Under the pieces are notes generated by a model. It saw only the letters and a program-made list of their open reading frames with translations. It did not search any database and was not told where the DNA came from. Position numbers and translations under genes: made by a program. DNA of 64,000 nucleotides from Holophagales bacterium. Its GTDB lineage: Bacteria > Acidobacteriota > Thermoanaerobaculia > Multivoradales > Multivoraceae. Positions 1 to 6,672 of the stretch are shown one piece after another (positions within the stretch are counted from its first letter, which is position 1; each line of letters opens with the position of its first letter). The stretch lies in assembly GCA_009837885.1 (NCBI GenBank), contig VXSP01000044.1, positions 62,001 to 126,000 of the forward strand. The letters run 5' to 3'.

Positions 1-1
1 G

Positions 2-829
2 CGCTTCGAGGTGGTGCGGACGCGCTTCGGTTGGGGTACGGCGGCGTCGCCGGTCGTGCACAACGGGCAGCTCTACGTCGTGAACGACAACGAGGACCAG
101 TCCTTCCTGATGGCCCTCGACGCCGAGACCGGCGAGGAGCTGTGGCGCGACGCCCGCGAGGAGGGGAGCAATTGGGCGACCCCCTTCGTGTGGGAAAACG
201 AACTCCGCACGGAGGTGATCACGCCGGGTACCGACCAGGTGCGCTCGTACGACGAGCAGGGCAACCTCCTGTGGCACTTCGGCGGCATGTCGTCCATCGC
301 GATTCCGCAGCCGTTCTCAAAGTACGGCCTGCTCTACGTGTCGTCGGGCTACATCGGTGACCAGGTCCGCCCGGTCTACGCGATCAAGCCGGGCGCCGAA
401 GGCGACATCACGCTGGAGAAGGACCAGCAGAGCAACCGCTGGGTGGTCTGGTACCAGCCCCAGGCCGGCGCCTACAACCCGACGCCGCTGATCTACCGCG
501 ACCGCTTCTACACCCTGCTCGACCGTGGCTTCTTCACTGCGCACGATCCGAAGACGGGCGCCGAGGTCTACGGCAAGCAGCGGATCGAACGCGGCTCGGG
601 CGCCTTCACGGCGTCGCCCTGGGCTTACAACGGCAAGGTCTTCGTGCTCAGCGAGGACGGCGACACGTTCGTGATCGAGGCCGGCGACGAGTTCCAGGTC
701 GTCGGCAAGAACTCGCTCGACGAGATGGCCATGTCGACGCCGGCGATCGCCGACGGCAGCCTCTACGTCCGCACCCGGAGCAAGCTGTACCGGATCACGA
801 ATCAGGCGGGCGGCGCGAGCGGGCCCTGA
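2..829 (+). CDS. PQQ-like beta-propeller protein, 5' end outside window
   Basis: The frame is open from base 2 to the TGA at 827-829, so this is the C-terminal 275 or so residues of a longer protein. Repeated blades are visible: 'ASPVVHNGQLYVVND' followed by 'LDAETGEELW', 'YDEQGNLLWHF', 'ASPWAYNGKVFVLSEDG' and 'STPAIADGSLYVRT'. The pattern of a hydrophobic strand plus a small-residue/Trp strand is that of PQQ-like/BamB-type beta-propellers, which are usually exported. No catalytic residue can be assigned in this part, so whether it binds a quinone or is purely structural is unknown. It abuts the next haem protein with overlapping ends, which suggests co-translation and a shared periplasmic role. 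Confidence 0.8.
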   Translation, partial: RFEVVRTRFGWGTAASPVVHNGQLYVVNDNEDQSFLMALDAETGEELWRDAREEGSNWATPFVWENELRTEVITPGTDQVRSYDEQGNLLWHFGGMSSIAIPQPFSKYGLLYVSSGYIGDQVRPVYAIKPGAEGDITLEKDQQSNRWVVWYQPQAGAYNPTPLIYRDRFYTLLDRGFFTAHDPKTGAEVYGKQRIERGSGAFTASPWAYNGKVFVLSEDGDTFVIEAGDEFQVVGKNSLDEMAMSTPAIADGSLYVRTRSKLYRITNQAGGASGP

Positions 830-2034
830 ACGCCGGGCCAGCCGCGGTCGCGCTCTGGCTCGGTCTGACGGCGATCGTCCAGCCGGCCTCCGCTGTCGAC
901 TTCGACGCGGTGGCGGAGGTGTTCCGCAGCCGCTGCGCCGGTTGTCACACGGAAAGCGGTCCGGCGCCGTTCGCGTTGCGGACGTTCGAACAGGCGCGCG
1001 CCTGGTCGTCCTCGATCCGCCGGGCGGTGGCCTCGGGAGCGATGCCTCCATGGCATGCCGACCCGCGCTACGGCGAGTTCGCGAATGACCGGCGTCTGCC
1101 GGCGTCGGAGCGAGCGAAGCTGCTGGCCTGGATCGATGGCGGCAGGTTGCCTGGGTCGGCATCGCGGGAGGCGGTGGCCCTGGAACGGCCCGCCTCTCCC
1201 GGAGGAATCGACTGGAGTATCGGCACTCCCGACCTCGTCTTTGAGCTGCCGGAAGAGGTGACGGTGCCCGCGGCCGGTGACGTTCCGTACCACGGCTACC
1301 GCGTGGAGACGGGTCTGGGCGAGGACATCTGGATCCAGGCGGCGGAGACGCAGCCCGGCAATCCGGCCGTGGTCCATCACATCATCGTGCAGGCGTTCCC
1401 GGGCGGCGGCGCGGTCCGCGAAAGACCCGCCGGCGATCCGCGGACGGCGGGGGATCTCGGTGGTTACGCGCCGGGAACCGGCCCCCTCGTCATGCCGCCC
1501 GGGGTCGGCCGCCGGCTTCCCGCGGGCGCCGTGCTCGACTTCCAGATGCACTACACGCCGACCGGAAGGGAAGAGACGGACCGGAGCCGGATCGGCCTGA
1601 TCCTGGCGGCCGAGCCGCCTCGCCACGAGTCCCTCACGGCGCTCTGCTCGACGCCCTTTCTGTGGATTCCGGCGGGCGAGCGCGATGTCCGGTTCGAGGC
1701 CGAGCTGACTTTCCCGCGCGCCACCCGCCTGCTGTCGCTCAGGCCGCACATGCACCTGCGCGGCGACACGTTCGAGTTCCGGGCGGAGTATCCGGACGGA
1801 CGTTCCGAGATTCTGCTCCTGGTCACCGGCTACGACTTCAACTGGCAGACGACCTACCGGTTCGCCGAGCCCAGGCTGCTTCCTGCCGGGACCCGGCTTC
1901 GCTGCACGGCGACCTACGACAACAGCGGCGCCAATCCGCTGAACCCCGATCCGACCCGGGACGTCTCCTGGGGACGCGAGACGACGGACGAGATGATGAT
2001 CGGCTTCGTCGACTACTACGAAGTCGACGAGTAG
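826..2034 (+). CDS. Exported cytochrome c / copper type II ascorbate-dependent monooxygenase-like protein
   Basis: A haem-attachment motif 'CAGCH' lies near the N-terminus and 'GAMPPWH' offers a distal Met. The C-terminal part follows the peptidylglycine-hydroxylating-monooxygenase fold: 'VVHHII' (HH pair), 'MHYTP' (third His), 'PHMHLRG' (HxH) and 'DEMMIGF' (Met), i.e. candidates for both copper sites. The first conventional start (GTG 910) would leave the protein without an export signal, yet the in-frame residues just upstream read as a signal peptide, 'AVALWLGLTAIVQPASA', ending in an AxA-type site. No ATG, GTG or TTG occurs in this frame between 601 and 909; CTG at 826, overlapping the previous TGA, is the nearest candidate. 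Substrate unknown. The family assignment is good, the start is uncertain. Confidence 0.75.
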   Translation: MNAGPAAVALWLGLTAIVQPASAVDFDAVAEVFRSRCAGCHTESGPAPFALRTFEQARAWSSSIRRAVASGAMPPWHADPRYGEFANDRRLPASERAKLLAWIDGGRLPGSASREAVALERPASPGGIDWSIGTPDLVFELPEEVTVPAAGDVPYHGYRVETGLGEDIWIQAAETQPGNPAVVHHIIVQAFPGGGAVRERPAGDPRTAGDLGGYAPGTGPLVMPPGVGRRLPAGAVLDFQMHYTPTGREETDRSRIGLILAAEPPRHESLTALCSTPFLWIPAGERDVRFEAELTFPRATRLLSLRPHMHLRGDTFEFRAEYPDGRSEILLLVTGYDFNWQTTYRFAEPRLLPAGTRLRCTATYDNSGANPLNPDPTRDVSWGRETTDEMMIGFVDYYEVDE

Positions 2035-2048
2035 CCGGGGCGGCAGAA

Positions 2049-2115
2049 ACTGGGTGCGCCGGTGCCCTCGCCGGCATCCGGCGCGTAGCGCCGGCTTCTG
2101 GACTTTGCCGCGCTA
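2049..2115 (+). repeat. REP-like double-hairpin repeat, copy A
   Basis: This sits between two convergent genes. It begins CTGGGTGCGCCGG and contains an imperfect first hairpin and a perfect second hairpin CCGGCGC-GTA-GCGCCGG (2078-2094). The stretch from CATCCGG through TTCTGGACTT is the same as in copy C at 31098. It could act as a bidirectional transcript end, or be a non-autonomous mobile repeat. Confidence 0.75.
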
Positions 2116-2126
2116 GCCCGCGCCGG

Positions 2127-3374
2127 TCAGGCTGGGTTCCACTCGCCGCGGGCGACGGCGGGCACGAACTCGTCGAGGCCTTCCGGCGGGTAGTCGACGG
2201 CCCGGCCAAGTTCGGCGCTCATGTAGGCGGCCATCAGCAGCCGGGTGACCTCAAGGCCGTCCTCGAAGGTCTCCCGCGGCCTTTCGCCGCGCCGGAAGCT
2301 CTCCACCATGTGCCGGTTCTCGGCGTCGTAACCGTAGGCAGCCGGCTCGTTCGGGAGCACCGGCATGAGGCCCATCTCGGCGTTCTGCTTCTCGACCAGG
2401 TCCTCGCCAGTGTGCTGCTCCAGGTCGCGGCTGAAGAAGAGCTCGAGTTCCGTGTCGAGACTGTTCGCCCGCATCGAGTACTCCGGCCCGAGCAGCTCCA
2501 TCGACAGACGCAGGCCGGCGCCCACGTAGCTCCACGATGTCGTCGCCTCGACCACCAGGGGTGTGCCGTTCTCGTCCTCGTACTCGACCATCGCCCGGGC
2601 GAAGTCCTCGGCCGGGCGCCGCGCGTAGTCGACGGAGTCCCCGTACTGGTCACGCAGCTTGCGGGCGTACTCCGGACGTTGCCACTTGAGGCAGTGGATC
2701 TGGGCGTGAACGCGCTTCGGGATCAGGCTGCTGCGCGGCTTGCCGGGTTCGGTGAGCAGGAAGCGCGCCGCCTCGACCGAGTGGCACATCATGTCGTTCA
2801 GCACCCCGCCGCCCTGGAGTTCGCCCTGCCAGAACCAGGCGTTGTGCGGGCCGGAGTGTTCCTCGGCCGCACGGGCCAGATACGGACGGCCCGCTGCGCG
2901 GGCGCCGCGCTCCCAGGCCAGCTCGCGGCCGCGGACGACCGAGGGACTGAACACCTGGTTCTCGAGGTAGCCGTCGAGGACGCCGATCTCGGTCGCGAGC
3001 TCGACCATTCGCAGCGCTTCACCCGCGTTGCGGGCTAGCGGCTTCTCGCAGGCGATCCCGACCAGGCGGCCGCGGCCGTCGGCGACAGCCTCGGCGATCT
3101 CCTCCATGTTGGCGATCCGGTGATCGTTGCGGCCGCAGATCCAGATCGCGTCGATGGCTTCGTCAGCGACCATCGCCGCGATCGACTCGTAGGCCCGGGC
3201 GTCTCCGACATCGAGCTCGGCGGCCAGCGCCGCCGCGGACTCGGCGCTCTCGCGGTTCGGGCTCCACACACCCCGTACATCGGCGCCCCGAACGGCGGTC
3301 CAGGAACGGATGTGGAAGCGGGCGATGAAGCCGCTGCCGACGAAACCGATACCGAGAGGTCGCTGGGCAGGCAT
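2127..3374 (-). CDS. Gfo/Idh/MocA family oxidoreductase
   Basis: A 415-residue protein starting at ATG 3374. The N-terminal Rossmann signature is 'IGFVGSGFIARFH' and the family's 'EKPLARNAGEALRM' (catalytic Lys of the EKP motif) follows near residue 110. The family uses NAD(P) to oxidise or reduce sugars, inositols and related polyols. The C-terminal half is a Gfo/Idh beta-sheet domain ('GGVLNDMMCHSVEAARFLL'). Length is within the usual 330-430 range. No secretion signal is present, so it is probably cytoplasmic. It is the last gene of the minus-strand run that starts with rpsD and lies 13 bases after the helix-hairpin-helix gene. The sugar substrate cannot be told from sequence. Confidence 0.88.
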   Translation of the reverse strand: MPAQRPLGIGFVGSGFIARFHIRSWTAVRGADVRGVWSPNRESAESAAALAAELDVGDARAYESIAAMVADEAIDAIWICGRNDHRIANMEEIAEAVADGRGRLVGIACEKPLARNAGEALRMVELATEIGVLDGYLENQVFSPSVVRGRELAWERGARAAGRPYLARAAEEHSGPHNAWFWQGELQGGGVLNDMMCHSVEAARFLLTEPGKPRSSLIPKRVHAQIHCLKWQRPEYARKLRDQYGDSVDYARRPAEDFARAMVEYEDENGTPLVVEATTSWSYVGAGLRLSMELLGPEYSMRANSLDTELELFFSRDLEQHTGEDLVEKQNAEMGLMPVLPNEPAAYGYDAENRHMVESFRRGERPRETFEDGLEVTRLLMAAYMSAELGRAVDYPPEGLDEFVPAVARGEWNPA

Positions 3375-3387
3375 TGCGTATGCGGCT

Positions 3388-3861
3388 TCAGCCGGCCGCG
3401 TCCTTCAACTCCTGGGCCTTCGCGATCCAGCGTTCCACCATCGACGCCGACGGCGCGCGGCGGCTCAGCTTCTTCTCCGCGTTGACGGCGCTCACCTTGA
3501 GTGCGAGGTTCAGGGGCCTGCGGCGGCTCAATTCACGCACGGTGCGAACGCCCGAGGCGACGAGGAGTTCCGCGAAGTCCGCGCCGACGCCTCGAATGCG
3601 CATCAGGTCGGCCCGGTTGACGAACTTCTGGATCTGGCGCTCGGGCAGTCCGGTGCGTTCCGACAGGAGCCGGCGTTCGCGGCGGTCACGGCAGGAGGCG
3701 AGGAGACCGTCCGTGGTCCGAATTCCGGCCTTCGCCAGCTTGGCGGCAACTGCGGGACCGACGCCTCCGATCTTCCGGACGCCGTAGGGCATCAACCTAC
3801 GGAGTGGAAGGTCGGCGTCACTCGCCCCGAAACGCCTCGCGGACTCGGCGTTTCGGCCCAT
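3388..3861 (-). CDS. Helix-hairpin-helix (DUF4332-like) protein
   Basis: A 157-residue protein. Two helix-hairpin-helix-like segments are visible: 'IGGVGPAVAAKLAKAGI' (about residues 32-48) and 'IRGVGADFAELLVASGV' (about 93-109). This double 'GVG...L...G' arrangement is typical of DUF4332 proteins, whose fold resembles DNA-binding HhH domains but whose role is not established. ATG 3861 is preferred because GAGG lies about 8 bases upstream; an internal ATG at 3792 ('MPYGVRKI') is the alternative. No membrane segment or export signal. It is preceded by a hairpin repeat that separates it from the cupredoxin gene. Confidence 0.7.
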   Translation of the reverse strand: MGRNAESARRFGASDADLPLRRLMPYGVRKIGGVGPAVAAKLAKAGIRTTDGLLASCRDRRERRLLSERTGLPERQIQKFVNRADLMRIRGVGADFAELLVASGVRTVRELSRRRPLNLALKVSAVNAEKKLSRRAPSASMVERWIAKAQELKDAAG

Positions 3862-3876
3862 CCCGTCCTCGCCATC

Positions 3877-3922
3877 AGCTTGCGCCTCGGAACTTGCTGC
3901 GCTGCGTTCATCGGCGCGAGCT
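3877..3922 (-). repeat. 46-bp hairpin repeat, copy 1
   Basis: Arms AGCTTGCGCC (3877-3886) and GGCGCGAGCT (3913-3922) pair at 9 of 10 positions. The same 46-base unit recurs at 43446-43491; the first 18 bases are identical and about 37 of 46 positions match overall. It overlaps the stop codon of the cupredoxin-like gene, a position suited to an RNA 3' end or attenuator. Confidence 0.6.
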
Positions 3923-4655
3923 ATTGGCCGCTTCCCTCGAAGGTGAGGTTCAGACCCTCGACATCCGCGGTGACTTCGACTTCAACGATCTGTTCGCCGA
4001 GCTTCTCGTGCCAGAACACGAGTTCGTAGGAGCCGGCGGGAAGCGCGTCGATCCGGTACTTGCCGTCGCTGCCGGTAGTGGAGTGGAAGGAGTGCTCCAG
4101 GACGAAGACGTAGGCGGACATCCAGGGATGGACGTCGCACTTCACCTGAATCGGCTTCTCGGGCGCCCGGAAGGACTTGATCCTCGTGCCGCGGGCGGGC
4201 TGGCCGATGTTGAACGGGCGGTTCGCCTTGGCCAGAGCACGGACGTTGTGGAGAGTCGGATCGTCGTTGACGATCTCGATGTCCTGCTCCACGCGAACGC
4301 CGATGATCCGGGGGGTGTAGAGGCAGCCCCGCTGCTCCAGCCGGACGGCCTCCTCGGGCGTGTCGCCGGCGGCGCCTTCGGGCGCCTCCCGGAGATAGAC
4401 GAAGACGTTCTCGACCGCGCCGTCGTCGCCGACCAGGCTGTCGCGCGAGAGGACCCGCTTCCCGTCGTACATCGCGGCGCAGTTCGGGTCGGCGTCCATG
4501 CGCAGCGGGAATCGCTTGAGCGGTTCGCCCTCGTAGGTGACCGTGCCGCTGATGCTGAACTCAGCGGCAGCGGCACTACCGGAGATCAGGATGGCAGCGG
4601 CCAGCGCCCAGGCGGCGATGACAGGGCCTGAGCGGTGGGCGCGCAGGTGAAGCAT
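3921..4655 (-). CDS. Secreted cupredoxin-like protein with carboxypeptidase-regulatory-type fold
   Basis: ATG 4655 is chosen over the longer frame because GAGGAG lies about 9 bases upstream and it gives a clean signal peptide ending 'GSAAAA' near residue 31. The 244-residue protein starts with a beta-sandwich 'SISGTVTYEGEPL' and ends with 'GSDGKYRIDALPAGSYELVFWH', a carboxypeptidase-regulatory-like segment. Between them, His136 ('PTLHNV'), Cys173, His176 and Met179 ('CDVHPWM') form the classic type 1 copper ligand set of plastocyanin-like domains. It is therefore likely a periplasmic electron carrier or copper protein. It lies 20 bases downstream of rpsD, an odd partner. The redox partner is unknown. 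Confidence 0.75.
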   Translation of the reverse strand: MLHLRAHRSGPVIAAWALAAAILISGSAAAAEFSISGTVTYEGEPLKRFPLRMDADPNCAAMYDGKRVLSRDSLVGDDGAVENVFVYLREAPEGAAGDTPEEAVRLEQRGCLYTPRIIGVRVEQDIEIVNDDPTLHNVRALAKANRPFNIGQPARGTRIKSFRAPEKPIQVKCDVHPWMSAYVFVLEHSFHSTTGSDGKYRIDALPAGSYELVFWHEKLGEQIVEVEVTADVEGLNLTFEGSGQ

Positions 4656-4675
4656 CGATCGTCGTCTCCTCGCCG

Positions 4676-5269
4676 TCAGCGGGAGTAGAACTCGATGACC
4701 AGCGGCACTTCGCAAACGATCGGGACTTCGTCCCGAACCGGTGTGCTGCGCAGGGTCGCCTGATAACCGGTTTCGTCCGTCTCCACGTAGGTGGGCACCG
4801 TCACGCCGCGCGGCTCGTTGAAGCAGCGGAGTTTCCGGCTCTTCTCCCGCACCTCGACGACGTCGCCTTCCTTCACCCCGTAGGACGGGATGTTGACACG
4901 CCGGCCGTTGACCAGGATGTGGCCGTGGCCGACGAACTGGCGAGCGGCGAACACGCTGGGCGCGAAGGCCCGATGGACGACCGAGTCGAGACGGGTTTCG
5001 AGCAGACCGACCAGATTGTCGCCGGTCACGCCCTTCATCCGCGACGCCCGCTTGTAGTAGTTGCGGAGCTGGCGTTCGCTGACGTTGTACTGGTAGCGCA
5101 GCCGTTGCTTCTCGAGCAGCTGCCGCCCGTAGTTGCTCTGGCGCCGCCGCCGCTTGAGGCCGTGCATCCCCGGCGGATGGCCCTTCTTTTCCATGTAGCG
5201 CGCGGCCTTGGTCGTTAGTGGTATGCCCAGCTTGCGCGACAGCTTGACCTTGGGCCCGTTGAACTTCAC
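4676..5269 (-). CDS. rpsD: 30S ribosomal protein S4
   Basis: GTG 5269 begins 'MKFNGPKVKLSRKLGIPL', the usual S4 start; the frame is open further upstream but that part has no S4 similarity. The 197-residue product has the N-terminal domain ('GHPPGMHGLKRRRRQSNYG'), the S4 RNA-binding domain ('LETRLDSVVHRAFAPSVFAA', 'GHILVNGRRVNIPSYGVKEGD') and the usual C-terminus ('VPLVIEFYSR'). No zinc-binding cysteine cluster is present, so it is the zinc-free form. S4 is a 16S rRNA-binding primary assembly protein. Here it is outside any ribosomal operon (no rpsM, rpsK or rpoA nearby) and heads a run with a cupredoxin and an HhH protein. Confidence 0.95.
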   Translation of the reverse strand: MKFNGPKVKLSRKLGIPLTTKAARYMEKKGHPPGMHGLKRRRRQSNYGRQLLEKQRLRYQYNVSERQLRNYYKRASRMKGVTGDNLVGLLETRLDSVVHRAFAPSVFAARQFVGHGHILVNGRRVNIPSYGVKEGDVVEVREKSRKLRCFNEPRGVTVPTYVETDETGYQATLRSTPVRDEVPIVCEVPLVIEFYSR

Positions 5270-5429
5270 GTGGTGTATCTCCGAAGGTCCTGTGCAGAAT
5301 GTCTTAGGGTTCTTGCGCCGCTCGATCCGCGCGCGGGCACCTGAGCCGATCTCTTGTCCCGATAGGTCGGTTCGACCGGCGTCGTGGCCCCTGGTCGCCT
5401 GGCCGGGGCTGGCTGGCGCCTGCAGCGGA
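5270..5429 (-). other. Long rpsD leader region
   Basis: If the promoter at 5436-5464 is used, the rpsD mRNA carries a 5' leader of about 160 bases. In several bacteria S4 represses its own mRNA through a structured leader. I did not find a match to a known S4 leader by eye, so this is only a candidate regulatory region. No gene is seen in it. Confidence 0.3.
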
Positions 5430-5435
5430 GCGCGG

Positions 5436-5464
5436 ATTGTAGCAGCGAGTCGCCGCCGGCCCAA
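5436..5464 (-). promoter_or_regulatory. Sigma-70-type promoter for rpsD
   Basis: On the minus strand the hexamers TTGGGC (5464-5459) and TACAAT (5441-5436) are separated by exactly 17 bases. TACAAT is an unusually good -10 for this GC-rich sequence. It lies after the stop of the upstream radical SAM gene and fires towards rpsD. Predicted start of transcription is near 5429. Not experimentally supported. Confidence 0.6.
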
Positions 5465-5487
5465 GCCCTGATTCGGTCCGGTTGGTT

Positions 5488-6630
5488 TCAGGGATGCGCT
5501 TCCGGGAGGGCCGCTTCGTCGAAGAGACTCCGCTGGTCCGTGCGACGCCGGAATGCCGCCGTCGACGGGCTCGCGGTGCGCCCGTTCCCGCCGCCATCGA
5601 GCCCGACGCGGCGCCGCACCGTCTCGAACAGTCTGCCGATCTGTTCCGCGTACTCCCCGCCGCCCTTCATCCGGTGGTGGAAGCGGGGGTCGTTCAGGTT
5701 GCCGTCGCGCGCTTCCCGCAGCCGGTTCAGCACCCGGTCGCGACGATCCGGGAAGTGGGTCGCAAGCCAATCGGAGAAGAGCTCCCGAAGGCCGTGGGGT
5801 AGACGCACCAGGATGTAACCCGCTCGGCTCGCCCCGGCTTCGGCCGCTGCTTCCAGGATCGCGGGGATCTGATCGTCGTTCAGGCCCGGGATGATCGGCG
5901 CGGTCATCACGCCGCAGGGGATGCCGGCGGCGCTCAGTTCGCGCAGCGCGTCGAAGCGCCGCCGTGGCGTCGAGGCCCGGGGTTCCATTCGCGCCGAGAG
6001 CGAGGCGGAGACCGAGGTGATCGAGAGGTAGACGCCGCAGGCCTGGAATCGGTTGAGTTCCACGAACAGGTCGAGGTCGCGGGTGACGAGGTGGTTCTTC
6101 GTGATGATTGCCACCGGGTTTCGGAACTCGGCGAGGACCTCCAGGCAGCGCCGGGTGATCCGGAGCTTCCGTTCGATCGGCTGGTACGGGTCGGTGACGC
6201 CGGAGAGCACGATGACCTGGGGTTTCCAGCGCGGGCTCAGGAGCGCCTCCCGAAGCAGCTCCGGGGCACGCTCCTTGACCAGGATCCGGCTCTCGAAGTC
6301 CAGCCCCGCGGAGAAGCCGAGGTACTCGTGGGTGGGACGGGCGTAGCAGTAGATGCAGCCGTGCTCGCAGCCGCGGTAGGGGTTCAGGCTGTACTCGAAG
6401 CCGATGTCCGGAGAGTCGTTGCGGGACAGGATCGTCTTCGAGTGGTCCCGGAACAACTCGGTCGGCGGCGCGTCTCCGCGTTCGGCCACGCTCTCTCCCG
6501 GTTCGAAGTCGATGTCGATCCGCTCGAAACGGTTACGCGGGTTGGCGGCCGCGCCGCGGCCGCGTACTGCACCGGAGGGCACCTTGCGGGGCTTCGTTCG
6601 GCGGTCGGAGGAACGATCGGAGACGTCCAC
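5488..6630 (-). CDS. PA0069-like radical SAM protein
   Basis: A 380-residue protein starting at GTG 6630. The cluster motif 'CEHGCIYC' (CxxxCxxC) sits in 'SLNPYRGCEHGCIYCYARP', a signature of the spore-photoproduct-lyase-related group often labelled 'PA0069 family radical SAM protein'. Later motifs 'VIVLSGVTDPYQPIE' and 'VAIITKN' fit the radical SAM barrel. The reaction of this group is unknown; the presence of the 4Fe-4S motif shows only that S-adenosylmethionine cleavage chemistry is likely. It is 42 bases downstream of the SelD fusion gene and upstream of the rpsD promoter. C-terminal tail is Arg-rich and poorly conserved-looking. Confidence 0.85.
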   Translation of the reverse strand: MDVSDRSSDRRTKPRKVPSGAVRGRGAAANPRNRFERIDIDFEPGESVAERGDAPPTELFRDHSKTILSRNDSPDIGFEYSLNPYRGCEHGCIYCYARPTHEYLGFSAGLDFESRILVKERAPELLREALLSPRWKPQVIVLSGVTDPYQPIERKLRITRRCLEVLAEFRNPVAIITKNHLVTRDLDLFVELNRFQACGVYLSITSVSASLSARMEPRASTPRRRFDALRELSAAGIPCGVMTAPIIPGLNDDQIPAILEAAAEAGASRAGYILVRLPHGLRELFSDWLATHFPDRRDRVLNRLREARDGNLNDPRFHHRMKGGGEYAEQIGRLFETVRRRVGLDGGGNGRTASPSTAAFRRRTDQRSLFDEAALPEAHP

Positions 6631-6672
6631 GGAGAAGGCAGCCTACCACGACTTACGCCCTGTTTGCGGCAA

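Noticed and set aside
5270..5770. S4 protein with a 166-residue N-terminal extension
   Set aside because: The extension is Arg/Pro-rich with no S4 similarity and covers a good promoter; GTG 5269 gives the standard N-terminus.
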